From Saccharopolyspora gregorii (lineage in GTDB: Bacteria; Actinomycetota; Actinomycetes; Mycobacteriales; Pseudonocardiaceae), in NCBI RefSeq assembly GCF_024734405.1, contig NZ_CP059556.1:6076001-6140000 (forward strand): 64,000 nt of DNA, in the 5' to 3' direction. Both the position numbers and the translations under genes were made by a program. Each line of letters opens with the position of its first letter. Position 1 is the first letter of the stretch. The notes under the pieces are model-generated. The model did not search any database. It saw only the letters and a program-made list of their open reading frames with translations, and was not told the DNA's origin. This document shows positions 8,004 to 17,701 of the stretch, piece by piece.

Positions 8004-9179
8004 ATGGCGGGCGTGACCGTGCTCGATTCGATGGTGCCGACCGCCGAGAACCCGCCCGCGCACTCGCTGCGGATCGGGCCGCACGCGGTGGATCCGCCGG
8101 TGGTGCTCGCGCCGATGGCCGGGATCACGAACGTGGCGTTCCGCAGGTTGTGCCGGGAGTACGGCGCGGGGCTCTACGTCTGCGAGATGATCACGAGCCG
8201 GGCGCTGGTGGAGCGGCATCCGCAGACCATGCAGATGATCACGTTCGACGCCGACGAGCACCCGCGGTCGATGCAGCTGTACGGCGTCGACCCGGTGACC
8301 ATGGGCGAAGCGGTGCGGATGATCGTGGCCGAGGACCTCGCCGACCACGTGGACATGAACTTCGGCTGCCCCGTCCCGAAGGTCACCCGCAAGGGCGGCG
8401 GCTCGGCGCTGCCGTACAAGCGGCGGCTGTTCGAGGACATCGTCACCGCGGCGGTGCGCGCCGCCGAGCCCGCGGGCATCCCGGTCACCGTCAAGTTCCG
8501 CATCGGCATCGACGACGACCACCTGACCTACCTGGACGCGGGCCGCATCGCCGAGGAGTCCGGCGCCGCCGCCGTCGCGCTGCACGCGCGCACCGCCGCG
8601 CAGCGCTACTCGGGCACCGCCGACTGGAGCACGATCGCCCGCCTGAAGGAGGCCGTGCGCGGCATCCCGGTCCTCGGCAACGGCGACATCTTCAGCGCCG
8701 GCGACGCGCTGCGGATGATGGCCGAGACCGGCTGCGACGGCGTCGTCGTCGGGCGCGGCTGCCTCGGCCGGCCCTGGCTGTTCCGCGACCTGCAGGCCGC
8801 GTTCACCGGCCGCGAGATCCCGCCGGGACCGAACCTCGGCGAGGTGCGGTGGGTGCTGCGCAGGCACGGCGAGCTGCTCAGCGAGCACATGGGCGAGCAG
8901 AAGGGCGTCCGCGACCTGCGCAAGCACATGGCGCAGTACCTGCGCGGGTTCCCCGTCGGCTCCGACCTGCGGCACCGGTTCGGGCTGGTGTCCAGCCTCG
9001 CCGAGCTCGACGACCTGCTCGCCGGCCTCGACCCGGACGTGCCGTTCCCCGCCGACGCCGAAGGCCCCCGCGGGCGCCAGGGCTCCGCCGGGAAGGTCGT
9101 GCTCCCCGAGGGCTGGCTGGACGACCCCGAGGACCGGTGCGTGCCCGCGGGCGCCGAGATCGACCACAGCGGCGGCTGA
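8004..9179 (+). CDS. dusB: tRNA-dihydrouridine synthase
   Basis: 391 residues of the Dus family, an FMN-dependent TIM barrel that reduces uridines in the tRNA D loop with NADPH. Seen: APMAGITNVAFRRLCREYGA at the N-terminal FMN site, the catalytic-Cys motif MNFGCPVPKVTRKGGGSAL, LHARTAAQRYSG, and GCDGVVVGRGCLGRPWLF for phosphate binding. The C-terminal helical RNA-binding part (REHLL-type) is present. ATG 8004 has AGGGAC close upstream; an in-frame upstream extension is low-complexity and lacks support. The next gene begins 7 bases after its stop, so the two may be cotranscribed. Confidence 0.95.
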   Translation: MAGVTVLDSMVPTAENPPAHSLRIGPHAVDPPVVLAPMAGITNVAFRRLCREYGAGLYVCEMITSRALVERHPQTMQMITFDADEHPRSMQLYGVDPVTMGEAVRMIVAEDLADHVDMNFGCPVPKVTRKGGGSALPYKRRLFEDIVTAAVRAAEPAGIPVTVKFRIGIDDDHLTYLDAGRIAEESGAAAVALHARTAAQRYSGTADWSTIARLKEAVRGIPVLGNGDIFSAGDALRMMAETGCDGVVVGRGCLGRPWLFRDLQAAFTGREIPPGPNLGEVRWVLRRHGELLSEHMGEQKGVRDLRKHMAQYLRGFPVGSDLRHRFGLVSSLAELDDLLAGLDPDVPFPADAEGPRGRQGSAGKVVLPEGWLDDPEDRCVPAGAEIDHSGG

Positions 9180-9186
9180 CGCGACG

Positions 9187-9615
9187 ATGCGGACCGCTCT
9201 GCTGTGCCTCGCGGCGTGCGCGCTCGCGGGGTGCTCCACCTCGCCGCAGGCACCGGCCCCGGAGCAGCAGGTCCGCGACTACTTCGCCGCGAACGACGCC
9301 GCCGCCCGCGCGGGGGCGCGGGCCCAGCAGGACTTCTTCACCCGCACTCAGCACCCGGACTACGCGGACCGCACCTGCGAGCTCGACGGGCTCACGGTGC
9401 AGCTGGAACCGGCGATGAGCACGCTGCGGCCGGACCCCGGCTACCAACCGGACTCGACGGGACCGCCGCGCGGTGACGTGCGGGTCGTCGGCGTGGAGGT
9501 AACGGTCCGCCGGGACGGGACGATCATCGGCAGGCAGATCGGGTCCCAGCACCTCGTGCTGCTCGACGGGCGGGTCCACGGATTCGCCCCCTGCCCGACC
9601 GGGGACGCCTCATGA
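9187..9615 (+). CDS. Small lipoprotein of unknown function
   Basis: 142 residues with a short signal peptide and lipobox LAGC (Cys16), so it should be anchored to the outer face of the membrane. The mature part holds an EQQVRDYFAANDAAARAGA helix and strands with two further Cys (TCELDG; FAPCP) that could form a disulphide. It resembles small NTF2-like or DUF-type lipoproteins but I cannot name a family. It follows dusB by 7 bases. Confidence 0.75.
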   Translation: MRTALLCLAACALAGCSTSPQAPAPEQQVRDYFAANDAAARAGARAQQDFFTRTQHPDYADRTCELDGLTVQLEPAMSTLRPDPGYQPDSTGPPRGDVRVVGVEVTVRRDGTIIGRQIGSQHLVLLDGRVHGFAPCPTGDAS

Positions 9616-9877
9616 CGCGAACGGAGAACAAGCACGTGCGCTGCTGTGACGGGAAACACACCAGGCCCGGTTCGTCCGTGCGGGTGGGGAGATCCCGTTT
9701 CGCTTCCACCCGTTGGCCAGGGCCGGTACACACCAAGGCAGCCCGGCGACGTGAGACGCACTCACCAATTCGGAGCAAAGGCTGGTAAGCCGGATGAGCG
9801 AATTCCGCAGTACACGCATCCCGGCGCCTCAAGCGACCCGCCGGAGCCGACGACACCACGGACGGGAGGTGACAGCG

Positions 9878-10768
9878 ATGACCGGATTGCGCGACGGCTT
9901 CGCCGGACCCGAACCTCTGCGCGAGGACGTCGCGCGTTCGTTGTGCCCCGCACCGGCTCCACCGCCGGACCTCGGGCCGCGACGCACGCGTCACGAGCTG
10001 GCCAACGAGGGCGGCATGGTGGAACTGCACGAGTCGATCGCCGCGCTGCTGGCGTCCCGGGGGCAGTGGCGCCAGGCCTACCACCACCTGCGCTCCGCGC
10101 TGGACCTGCTGTCCACCCAGGACACCCCGCGCGTGCCCGAACAGCTCCGGCACGAGGTGAACCGGCTGCGCCGCGAGCACGCCGAAGCCCGCGAGCAGAG
10201 CCTCCGCGACAGCCTCACCGCCAGCTACAACCGGCGCTACCTCGACGAACGCCTCGCCGACCTGCTCGCCGTCGACGGCCCGGGCGGCCTGGCCGTCGGA
10301 CTCGTCGACCTGGACTGGTTCAAGCAGGTCAACGACACCTACGGGCACCTGCTGGGGGATCGGGTCCTGCAGCGGGTCGTGGACCTGCTGCAGGAGGCGC
10401 TGCCGTCGGGCTCGTTCTGCGCGCGCTACGGCGGCGAGGAGTTCGTGCTCGTGCTGCCCTCCATCGACGCGGCCCGCGCGGTGGCGGTGTGCGAGGCGGC
10501 GCGGATCCGCATCGAGCGGTTCCCCTGGTCCCAGCTGGCGCCGGGGCTGCGCGTCACCGTGAGCATCGGGATGGCGCACGAACCGGACACCGGGCAGCAC
10601 GCTTCGCCGTCCGCGACCGCCGAGCAGCAGCTCATCGGCGCGGACGCGCTGCTGTACGCGGCCAAGCAATCGGGCCGCAACGCCGTCGCCTACCGTTCCG
10701 CGAGCGAGGTCCACATCGCGGGCCTGGGCGCGGAGCGGCGCGCCGGGGCCAGACTGCTCGGCTACTGA
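9878..10768 (+). CDS. Diguanylate cyclase (GGDEF domain) with helical N-terminus
   Basis: 296 residues, no membrane segment or signal peptide, so cytoplasmic. About 1-105 is helical and TPR-like (ESIAALLASRGQWRQAYHHL). The GGDEF domain follows: DSLTASYNRRYL near 110, VDLDWFKQVNDTYGH for GTP/metal binding, and the active-site GGEEF near 185. The RxxD inhibitory site expected nine residues before GGEEF is absent (PSGS), so product inhibition is probably lost. It should make c-di-GMP. ATG 9878 follows GGGAGG; an upstream ATG at 9794 lacks a site. It shares the window with an RsiG homologue and a GGDEF-EAL protein. Confidence 0.93.
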   Translation: MTGLRDGFAGPEPLREDVARSLCPAPAPPPDLGPRRTRHELANEGGMVELHESIAALLASRGQWRQAYHHLRSALDLLSTQDTPRVPEQLRHEVNRLRREHAEAREQSLRDSLTASYNRRYLDERLADLLAVDGPGGLAVGLVDLDWFKQVNDTYGHLLGDRVLQRVVDLLQEALPSGSFCARYGGEEFVLVLPSIDAARAVAVCEAARIRIERFPWSQLAPGLRVTVSIGMAHEPDTGQHASPSATAEQQLIGADALLYAAKQSGRNAVAYRSASEVHIAGLGAERRAGARLLGY

Positions 10769-11026
10769 GAGCGATCTCGCCGGAACCGAAGGTACCTACA
10801 CAGGGTGTATGTGCCGGTCAAGTGGCGTAACACAGTTGGGCGATCCGGCGCACGTTCTCAGCGAATCGTGCACTGATTGTGAAGAAATTGTCGCCCACTA
10901 TCGTCAGTTCGGGCGATCAGCCGTACTATCTCGGGAGCGTTAAGCGATAGGACTTCGGGGAGTCGACCGCTGACGCCCATACCGAACGACGACACCATCG
11001 ATTGCGACGGTGGGGAGGGAACACGG
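10769..11026. other. Intergenic region before the LCP gene
   Basis: No gene is seen in these 258 bases. Their base composition is lower in GC than the flanking genes, as expected for a promoter region, and GGGAGG lies just before the GTG at 11027. I could not assign a specific -10/-35 pair or operator. Confidence 0.4.
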
Positions 11027-14011
11027 GTGCCGCAGGACCCCCGGCACGGCCAGCACGGGCACCACAGTCCCCACCAAGACGGGGGCCCGGACGAGGACAA
11101 CGCCCCCGAACAGCAGTCCGGGCGGCGCCGCCGCGCGTTAGGCGACGACGGCACCGGCGGGACGCGGGTGTTCGACCTCCTGTCCAAGCACGGCAAGGCC
11201 CCCGGCGCGGGCACCGGCTCGCACCGCCGAGCCGCCGAACCCGAACCCCCCGACGGCAGTGGCGGACGCCGGTCGCGCGCCGCGCAGCCGCAGCAGCCGC
11301 AGTCCCCCGCGGCCCAGCAACCTCCCGCCGCGCAGCAGGCCCCCCAGTCCCCGCAAGCACCGTCCCGCGGCCGCCCCACCCGCGGCGGCCCGCCGCCGGA
11401 ACGGCGCTCCGACTGGACCCCGCCCGAATCCGCCTCCCGCCCGCCGACCGGGCGCACCCGCCCCGCCGCGCCGAGCCGCCCGGCCGGGGACGGCAGGCAC
11501 TCCGAGCCGCGCGGGCAGCAACCCGCGGCTCCGCCGAACCGGCAGGCACCGCAGCGCCCCCAGCCGCCCGCCCAGCAGCCGCCCGCGCAGCAACCGCCGG
11601 CCCAGCAACCTCCCGCCGCGCAGGAACCCCCGGTCCAGCAACCGCCGGCCGCGCAGCAGCCGCCCACCCAGCAACCTCCCGCGCAGGACGCGCAGGCCGC
11701 CGAGTGGTCGGCACCCGGCCGCGCCCCGCAAGGCCCCGCCGCGCGCCGCGGCCGCGGGCAGCAGCCGCCCGCGCCGCAGGAGCCGCGCACCGGCGGCCAC
11801 CGCTCCGCCGAACCGCCCGCCGACGCGCAGCCACCCGCGCGCCCCGGGCACCCGCAGACCGGCAGGCAGCCCGCCCCCGGACGTCCGCAGCGGCCGCAGG
11901 ACGCGCCGCGGCGCCGCCGCCCCGACCCGCAGCAAGCCGCTGCGGGCTCGCTGGGCGCCGCGTCGGACGCCGCGGCCACCCACATCGCCAAGGCGCTCTC
12001 CGGCGAACCCACCGCCGAGCCCGAGGCTCCGCGCAGGCGCCGGGAGGCCCCGCCCGCCGACGCGCAGCCACCCGCGCGCCCCGGCCGCCCCGGACGGCCC
12101 GGCCGCCCTGCACCGTCGCCCGCCGCCGAGGACCCCGAGGCGACCGCCGTGGTCCCCGCGGTGCCCGCCGAGCCGGAGAAGCCGCCGGCCGAGGCCACCA
12201 AGGTCACCCGCGTCCCGGAGACCGGCCCGGCGCGCGAGGCCGCGGACGAGACCGCGATCGTCGCGCCCGTCACCGCCGACGACGCCGAGGACGCGGACGA
12301 GGACGACGCGGACTCCGCCGAGAACGACAGCGACGAGATCCGCCAGATCGACGCGACGCTGGCCAGGTTCTCCGCGGTCCACGACGAGATCGCGATCGAG
12401 GAGGACGCGCGGCGCAAGAAGTACTCGTGGCTGTTCGGCATGCGCAAGGAGCCCGAGCTGGGCCGCGACATGCCGTTCGACTTCGTCGAGGGCCGGGACG
12501 CCGGATCGTCCCGGATGGACTGGAAGAAGGAGCAGCGCAAGCGCCGCACCATCCGGATCCTCAAGGCCCTCGCGGTCGCCGCCGCGCTGACGATCTTCGT
12601 CGCGACCGGCATCGGCTGGAGCGCGAAGGCGTGGGTGGACGCGAAGTTCAAGGACATCGCCGCGCTCGACCCGAACTCCTCGTCGATCAAGGACATCTCG
12701 AAGCAGTCCGGGGACCGGAACTTCCTGCTGCTCGGTTCGGACACCCGTGCCGGGGCGACCGAGGCGGACGGGGTCGGCGACACCACCGACGAGCCCGGCG
12801 CCCGCGCCGACACGACGATGATCGCGCACATCCCGGCGGACCGGAGCCGCGTGCTCGTCGTGTCCTTCCCGCGCGACCTGCAGGTGGACATCCCGTCGTG
12901 CGAGCGCTGGAACCCGGACACCGGCCAGTACACCGGCGAGGAGGTCGCGCCGCGCCCGGCGACCAAGCTGAACGAGGCGTACGCGGTCGGCGGGCCGAAG
13001 TGCACCACCAAGGTCGTGCAGCAGCTGTCCGGCCTGTCGATCACGAACTTCCTGGGCATCGACTTCCAGGGCTTCAAGTCGATGGTGGACGCGATGCACG
13101 GCGTGGACATCTGCTCGTCCATCCCGATCGTGGACCGCAAGCTCGGCGTGGTGCTGCCGGAGGCGGGCCCGCAGACGCTGAGCGGCACGCAGGCGCTGAA
13201 CTACGTGCGCGCCCGCTACGTGGAGGGCGACCCGACCTCGGACTACGGCCGGATGCAGCGCCAGCAGCTGTTCCTGTCCTCGCTGCTGCGCAAGGCGATG
13301 TCCGGGCAGGTGCTGATGGACCCGCAGAAGCTCGGCGGTTTCGTGGACGCGGTCGCGGCGAACACCTTCGGGGAGAACGTCGGCACCGACCAGCTGCTCG
13401 AACTGGGGCGCTCGATGCAGGGCATGGACGCGGGCAAGATCACCTTCATCACCGTGCCGACCACCGGTTACGCGAACGACGAGGGCATGGAGGAGCTGGA
13501 CGGCTCCGAGGCCGCCGCGCTGTTCCGGGCGATCATCGAGGACGCTCCGGTGTCGCCGCGGCAGGCGGGCGTGCCGGGGGCCGCGGGCGGCTCCGGCCCC
13601 GCTTCGACGGGCCCCGCTTCGATGAGCTCGGCCTCGTTCGGCCGCGCCGCCACGGCCAAGCCGTCCGACGTGCCGGTGCGGGTGGTCAACGCGTCCGGCC
13701 GGGACGGGCTGGCGGGGCGCACCGCCGACGAGCTGAGTGCGGCGGGCTACCCGGTGGCCGGTTCGGAGACGTTGTCCGCGACGAGCGAGCGGACCGTGGT
13801 CCGGCACGGCGCGGCGAACGCGGCCGCGGCCCGGCTGCTGGCGTCCTCGGTGCCGGGGGCGACCACCGTGCAGGACGACGCGGCCGGTGGTGAGCTGCGG
13901 CTGGAGCTGGGAACCTCGTACGCCGGTCCGGTGCGGGCGCCGGGCGGACAGCAGGCCGAGATGCCGTCGGACCTGAGCACGGTGAACGCCGGCTCGGACG
14001 TGTGCGGCTGA
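11027..14011 (+). CDS. LytR-CpsA-Psr (LCP) family cell-wall ligase with long disordered N-terminus
   Basis: 994 residues. Residues 1 to about 500 are cytoplasmic and low-complexity: Gln/Pro-rich repeats (AQQPPAQQPPAQQPP), two copies of an ADAQPPARPG segment, then an acidic stretch. A single membrane helix lies near 513-533 (LKALAVAAALTIFVATGIGW). The LCP domain, about 564-745, has the conserved DTTMIAHI, VSFPRDLQVDIP, LNEAYAVGG, YVRARY and DYGRMQRQQ motifs used to bind polyprenyl-pyrophosphate substrates and transfer glycopolymers to peptidoglycan (arabinogalactan-type in this order). A LytR_C domain is at about 879-964. GTG 11027 follows GGGAGG. Usual LCP proteins have far shorter tails. As I recall, an LCP gene sits beside dusB in M. 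tuberculosis too. Confidence 0.94.
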   Translation: MPQDPRHGQHGHHSPHQDGGPDEDNAPEQQSGRRRRALGDDGTGGTRVFDLLSKHGKAPGAGTGSHRRAAEPEPPDGSGGRRSRAAQPQQPQSPAAQQPPAAQQAPQSPQAPSRGRPTRGGPPPERRSDWTPPESASRPPTGRTRPAAPSRPAGDGRHSEPRGQQPAAPPNRQAPQRPQPPAQQPPAQQPPAQQPPAAQEPPVQQPPAAQQPPTQQPPAQDAQAAEWSAPGRAPQGPAARRGRGQQPPAPQEPRTGGHRSAEPPADAQPPARPGHPQTGRQPAPGRPQRPQDAPRRRRPDPQQAAAGSLGAASDAAATHIAKALSGEPTAEPEAPRRRREAPPADAQPPARPGRPGRPGRPAPSPAAEDPEATAVVPAVPAEPEKPPAEATKVTRVPETGPAREAADETAIVAPVTADDAEDADEDDADSAENDSDEIRQIDATLARFSAVHDEIAIEEDARRKKYSWLFGMRKEPELGRDMPFDFVEGRDAGSSRMDWKKEQRKRRTIRILKALAVAAALTIFVATGIGWSAKAWVDAKFKDIAALDPNSSSIKDISKQSGDRNFLLLGSDTRAGATEADGVGDTTDEPGARADTTMIAHIPADRSRVLVVSFPRDLQVDIPSCERWNPDTGQYTGEEVAPRPATKLNEAYAVGGPKCTTKVVQQLSGLSITNFLGIDFQGFKSMVDAMHGVDICSSIPIVDRKLGVVLPEAGPQTLSGTQALNYVRARYVEGDPTSDYGRMQRQQLFLSSLLRKAMSGQVLMDPQKLGGFVDAVAANTFGENVGTDQLLELGRSMQGMDAGKITFITVPTTGYANDEGMEELDGSEAAALFRAIIEDAPVSPRQAGVPGAAGGSGPASTGPASMSSASFGRAATAKPSDVPVRVVNASGRDGLAGRTADELSAAGYPVAGSETLSATSERTVVRHGAANAAAARLLASSVPGATTVQDDAAGGELRLELGTSYAGPVRAPGGQQAEMPSDLSTVNAGSDVCG

Positions 14012-14184
14012 CACCACGCGCCGACTTGTCCGATTTGCTCCGTTTCCCGCTTGTTGCGGTGGAACGCGCTCTGCTCGAATGGTGACGTCTGCGATTCCAC
14101 TCGAACGGGGCCATCATGGTCCGTTCACCGGTGATTCACCAGCGTGCGTCCTGTCCGATTCTTCCCGGAAGTAAGGTGACCGGC

Positions 14185-14832
14185 ATGCGTGAGGTCTACC
14201 AGGAACAGCTCGGCGATCTCGCCGAGGAGCTCGCCTCGATGTCGACCATGGTCGGAACGGCGATGGAGCGCGCCACGAAGGCGCTACTGGAGGCCGATCT
14301 GACTCTGGCCGAACAGGTCATCGAGGAGGACGTGCACGTCGACGAGGCCCGCGCCCGCGCCGAGGAGCAGGCGTTCGGCCTGCTCGCCCTGCAGGCGCCC
14401 GTGGCAGGCGACCTGCGCACCGTCATCTCCACGATCCACGCCGCCGAGGACCTGGAGCGGATGGGCGACCTGGCGCTGCACGTCGCGAAGGCGGCCCGCC
14501 GCAGGCACCCGCAGCCGGTGCTGCCGGAGCCGGTGCAGGAGTACTTCGCCGAGATGGGCCGGGTCGCGGTGGACCTGTGCGCCCGCGCCGCCGCGGTGAT
14601 CCGCTCCCGCGACATCGACGCCGCCCGCGACCTGGAGGCCGCCGACGACGCCGTGGACGACCTCCACCGCCACCTGTTCACCGTGATGATGAGCTCCGAG
14701 TGGTCGCACGGGGTGGCCGCGGCGGTGGACGTGACCCTGCTGGGCCGGTTCTACGAGCGGTTCGCCGACCACGCGGTCGCCGTCGGCCGCCGGGTGGTGT
14801 TCACCGTGACCGGGAGCATGCCGACCAGCTGA
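14185..14832 (+). CDS. phoU: Phosphate transport regulator PhoU
   Basis: 215 residues forming two PhoU three-helix repeats: [20 protein letters not shown] at the start, and the metal-binding type motifs [16 protein letters not shown] and [17 protein letters not shown]. PhoU couples the Pst transporter to the PhoR/PhoP phosphate sensor and restrains signalling when phosphate is plentiful. It is encoded on its own here, separated from pstSCAB by a regulator gene and in opposite orientation. ATG 14185 has AAGGTG upstream; an earlier in-frame ATG at 14116 is unsupported. Confidence 0.95.
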   Translation: MREVYQEQLGDLAEELASMSTMVGTAMERATKALLEADLTLAEQVIEEDVHVDEARARAEEQAFGLLALQAPVAGDLRTVISTIHAAEDLERMGDLALHVAKAARRRHPQPVLPEPVQEYFAEMGRVAVDLCARAAAVIRSRDIDAARDLEAADDAVDDLHRHLFTVMMSSEWSHGVAAAVDVTLLGRFYERFADHAVAVGRRVVFTVTGSMPTS

Positions 14833-14849
14833 TCCGAGCCCGTCCCACC

Positions 14850-14893
14850 GGCCCGCCGTGTCCCTCTTTCGAGGGGATTTCGGCGGGCCTTTT
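14850..14893 (+). terminator. Intrinsic terminator after phoU
   Basis: Stem GGCCCGCCG / CGGCGGGCC with an inner TCCCTC-type second stem, followed directly by TTTT. One of the few hairpins in the window with a true T-tract. Confidence 0.85.
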
Positions 14894-14976
14894 CACGCCA
14901 TCAGGTCACGCGTCGTGTCCGCCGCTGTTCGGAGGGCCGCTGAACTGCGAGAACAGGACCCGAAACGGCAAACGAC

Positions 14977-14986
14977 GTATTAATAC
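14977..14986. promoter_or_regulatory. AT-rich palindrome upstream of the XRE regulator
   Basis: GTATTAATAC is a perfect 10-bp dyad in a region otherwise above 60% GC, about 100 bases before the regulator start. It could be an operator or a promoter element. Evidence is symmetry only. Confidence 0.35.
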
Positions 14987-15086
14987 TCGGTCTCACCAGT
15001 CGTTGGGCCGAATGCAGTATGCGAAGGTCGTGCCGTGACCAGCACCGACGCCTCGCCCCTCGCCGCCGTCCCACCGGAGGCCGAGG

Positions 15087-15944
15087 GTGCATAACAGTCC
15101 GACCGTGCACCGCCGGCGCCTCGGCGGTGAACTGCGCAAGCTGCGCGAGTCCGCGGGCCGCACGCACCGCGAGGTCGCCGCCCACCTGGACTGCTCGCAG
15201 GGCAAGATCAGCCAGATCGAGCTGGGCCGGGTGCCGGTGCGCACCTCCGACGTGCGGTTGATGGCCGAGTTCTACGGCATCACCGGTGACCGGATCGACG
15301 AGCTGATCGAACTCGCCCAGGGCTCCAAGGAGCGCGGCTGGTGGCAGCGGTACCCGACGACCGCGCAGCGCCCCGGCTTCGATACGCACCTGGGCCTGGA
15401 GACGGCGGCGAAGGCGGTCAGCTGCTTCGGCGCCGACCCCATCCCGGAACTGCTGCACACCGCCGAGTACTCCACCGCCCTGTTCGACGCGGAGCTGCAC
15501 GCCCCCACCGAGGCGGACCGGCAGGAGCGGCTCACCGTCACCACCACCCGCCAGCAGCGGCTGCTCGGCGCGGAACCGCTGGAGCTGTGGGCGGTGCTGG
15601 ACGAGGCCGCGCTGCGCCGCAGCGTCGGCGGGCCGGTGGTGATGCGCCAGCAGCTGGAGCACCTGGTGCTGATGGGCTACCGGCGGAACGTGACCATCCA
15701 GGTGCTGCCGTTCGCGCACGGCGGGCACCCGCTGATGGGCGAGCGGATCTCGGTGTTCTCGTTCCCGTCGGACGCCGACCCGCAGGTCGTGCACGTCGGG
15801 GACGCCGCGGGCTCGCGCTTCCTGGACAAGCCCGCCGACACCGGCGACTACCTGACCGCGTTCGAGAAGGTCTGCGGCATCGCGCTGCCCCCGAAGGAGT
15901 CCAGCGCCTACATCTCCGCGGTCGCCGACGACTGGAAGGCCTGA
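15087..15944 (+). CDS. XRE-family regulator with DUF5753 domain
   Basis: 285 residues. N-terminal XRE helix-turn-helix (about 8-65: LGGELRKLRESAGRTHREVA, LDCSQGKISQIELGR) followed by a DUF5753 domain (about 95-280) ending with VVHVGDAAGSRFLDKPAD and the family's C-terminal helix. Such regulators are abundant in morphologically complex actinomycetes and are often followed by a DUF397 gene; none follows here. GTG 15087 has GGAGG six bases upstream. Between the phoU terminator and this start is an AT-rich palindrome GTATTAATAC (14977-14986), which could be its operator. Confidence 0.92.
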   Translation: MHNSPTVHRRRLGGELRKLRESAGRTHREVAAHLDCSQGKISQIELGRVPVRTSDVRLMAEFYGITGDRIDELIELAQGSKERGWWQRYPTTAQRPGFDTHLGLETAAKAVSCFGADPIPELLHTAEYSTALFDAELHAPTEADRQERLTVTTTRQQRLLGAEPLELWAVLDEAALRRSVGGPVVMRQQLEHLVLMGYRRNVTIQVLPFAHGGHPLMGERISVFSFPSDADPQVVHVGDAAGSRFLDKPADTGDYLTAFEKVCGIALPPKESSAYISAVADDWKA

Positions 15945-15949
15945 ACACG

Positions 15950-15987
15950 ACCGGAGCCCGCCCCGGCGGTGCGGGACGGGCTCCGGT
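15950..15987. terminator. Bidirectional hairpin between XRE regulator and pstB
   Basis: Perfect 11-bp stem ACCGGAGCCCG / CGGGCTCCGGT between the stop codons of two convergent genes (15944 on plus, 16000 on minus). No T-tract. Confidence 0.7.
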
Positions 15988-15999
15988 GCCGGGGTTCGC

Positions 16000-16776
16000 T
16001 CAGCCGAAGCGGCCGGAGATGTAGTCCTCGGTGGCCTTCTGGCTGGGGTTGGAGAAGATCCGCCCGGTCTCGTCGATCTCGACGAGCTGACCGGGCTCGC
16101 CCACCGCGCGCAGGTTGAAGAACGCGGTCTGGTCGCTGACCCGCGCCGCCTGCTGCATGTTGTGCGTGACGATGACGATCGTGTACTCCTGCTTCAGCGT
16201 GGAGATCAGGTCCTCGATCGCCAGCGTGGAGATCGGGTCCAGCGCCGAGCACGGCTCGTCCATCAGCAGCACGTCCGGCTGCACGGCGATGGCCCGCGCG
16301 ATGCAGAGCCGCTGCTGCTGACCGCCGGAGAGGCCGCCGCCGGGCTTGCCCAGCCGGTCCTTGACCTCTTCCCACAGGTTCGCGCCGCGCAGCGCCCGCT
16401 CGGTGACCTCGTCGAGGTGCTTCTTGTTCTTCTCCCCGGCGAGCTTCAGCCCGGCCACCACGTTGTCCCGGATGGACATGGTGGGGAACGGGTTGGGCCG
16501 CTGGAAGACCATGCCGATGGTGCGGCGCACCTGCACCGGGTCGACGTGGGCGCCGTAGATGTCCTCGCCGTCGAGCAGCACCTTGCCGTCGACGCGGGCT
16601 CCCGGCACGACCTCGTGCATGCGGTTCAGCGACCGCAGCACGGTCGACTTGCCGCAGCCGGAGGGGCCGATGAACGCGGTGACGCTGCGGGCCGGAACCT
16701 GCAAGGTCACGTCCTGCACGGCGTGGAACTTGCCGTAGTACAGGTTGAGGTCCTTGATGTCGAGACGCTTGGCCAT
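16000..16776 (-). CDS. pstB: Phosphate ABC transporter ATP-binding protein
   Basis: 258 residues, standard length. Walker [11 protein letters not shown]-loop region [22 protein letters not shown] signature [14 protein letters not shown], Walker [14 protein letters not shown] and the switch His in VTHNMQQA are all present. It powers PstCA-mediated phosphate import at the inner face of the membrane. Last gene of pstS-pstC-pstA-pstB; it starts 10 bases after the pstA stop. Confidence 0.97.
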   Translation of the reverse strand: MAKRLDIKDLNLYYGKFHAVQDVTLQVPARSVTAFIGPSGCGKSTVLRSLNRMHEVVPGARVDGKVLLDGEDIYGAHVDPVQVRRTIGMVFQRPNPFPTMSIRDNVVAGLKLAGEKNKKHLDEVTERALRGANLWEEVKDRLGKPGGGLSGGQQQRLCIARAIAVQPDVLLMDEPCSALDPISTLAIEDLISTLKQEYTIVIVTHNMQQAARVSDQTAFFNLRAVGEPGQLVEIDETGRIFSNPSQKATEDYISGRFG

Positions 16777-16786
16777 GGGATCCGCC

Positions 16787-17701
16787 CTACTTGGTCTTGA
16801 CGGCGAACAGCCTCGACAGCAGCGACGCCACGAGGTTGATCAGCATGATGACGAGAACGAGGGTGAGCGCGGCGCCCCACATGCGGGCGTCGCCGGCGGC
16901 GGTGCCGGTCCCGCGCTCCATGAAGATCGTGAGCGGCAGGGACGCGAGCTCGCCGCCGAACATGTCGTAGCTGATCGAGCTGGAGTAGCCCACGAGGATC
17001 AGCAGCGGCGCGGTCTCGCCCAGCACGCGCGCGAGCCCGAGCATGACGCCGGTGAGGATGCCGGACAGCGCGGTGGGCAGCACGACCTTCACGATCGTCT
17101 TCCACTTGGGCACGCCCAGCGCGTAGGACGCTTCGCGCAGCTCGTCCGGGACGATCAGCAGCATCGTCTCGGTGACGCGCACGACCACCGGCACCATCAG
17201 CAGCACCAGCGAGAGCGCCACCGCGAACCCGCTCCGGTTGAAGCCGAACGTGGTGATCCACAGCGCGTAGATGAACAGGCCGGCCACGATCGACGGGAGG
17301 CCGCTGAGGATGTCCACCATGAAGGTGGCGACCTTCGCGAACCGCGAGTTCTGCCCGTACTCGATCAGGTAGATCGCGACCAGCACGCCCAGCGGCACCG
17401 AGATGACCGCGCAGATGAGCCCTTCGAGCAGGGTGCCCGCGAGCGCGTGGTTGATGCCGCCGCCGAAATCGGTGGGCAGCAGCCCGTTGAACGAGTGCGT
17501 CCACCAGGTGCTGCTCAGCACCGGGGCGAGCCCGCGCTGCAGCAGGGTGATCAGCACCCACAGCAGCGGGATGACGGCGATCACGAACGCCGCGGTGAAC
17601 ACGGTGGTCGCGAGGTGGTTCTTGAACTTGCGGGCGAACCCGAGGTGCTGGAACGCCGGGGGTGCGGCGGGGCGCTCGACGTCAGCGGCGTTCGTTGTCA
17701 T
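16787..17701 (-). CDS. pstA: Phosphate ABC transporter permease PstA
   Basis: 304 residues with six predicted membrane helices; the first is [20 protein letters not shown]. The permease-ATPase coupling motif (EAA loop) reads [20 protein letters not shown] with [11 protein letters not shown] following. It pairs with PstC to form the phosphate channel. The first codon overlaps the pstC stop by 4 bases (ATGA), indicating translational coupling. Confidence 0.96.
   Translation of the reverse strand: MTTNAADVERPAAPPAFQHLGFARKFKNHLATTVFTAAFVIAVIPLLWVLITLLQRGLAPVLSSTWWTHSFNGLLPTDFGGGINHALAGTLLEGLICAVISVPLGVLVAIYLIEYGQNSRFAKVATFMVDILSGLPSIVAGLFIYALWITTFGFNRSGFAVALSLVLLMVPVVVRVTETMLLIVPDELREASYALGVPKWKTIVKVVLPTALSGILTGVMLGLARVLGETAPLLILVGYSSSISYDMFGGELASLPLTIFMERGTGTAAGDARMWGAALTLVLVIMLINLVASLLSRLFAVKTK

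Noticed and set aside
11138-14017. Long minus-strand frame opposite the LCP gene
   Set aside because: Its proline/arginine/glycine-rich text is the complement of the Q/P-rich repeats; LCP motifs fix the plus strand.
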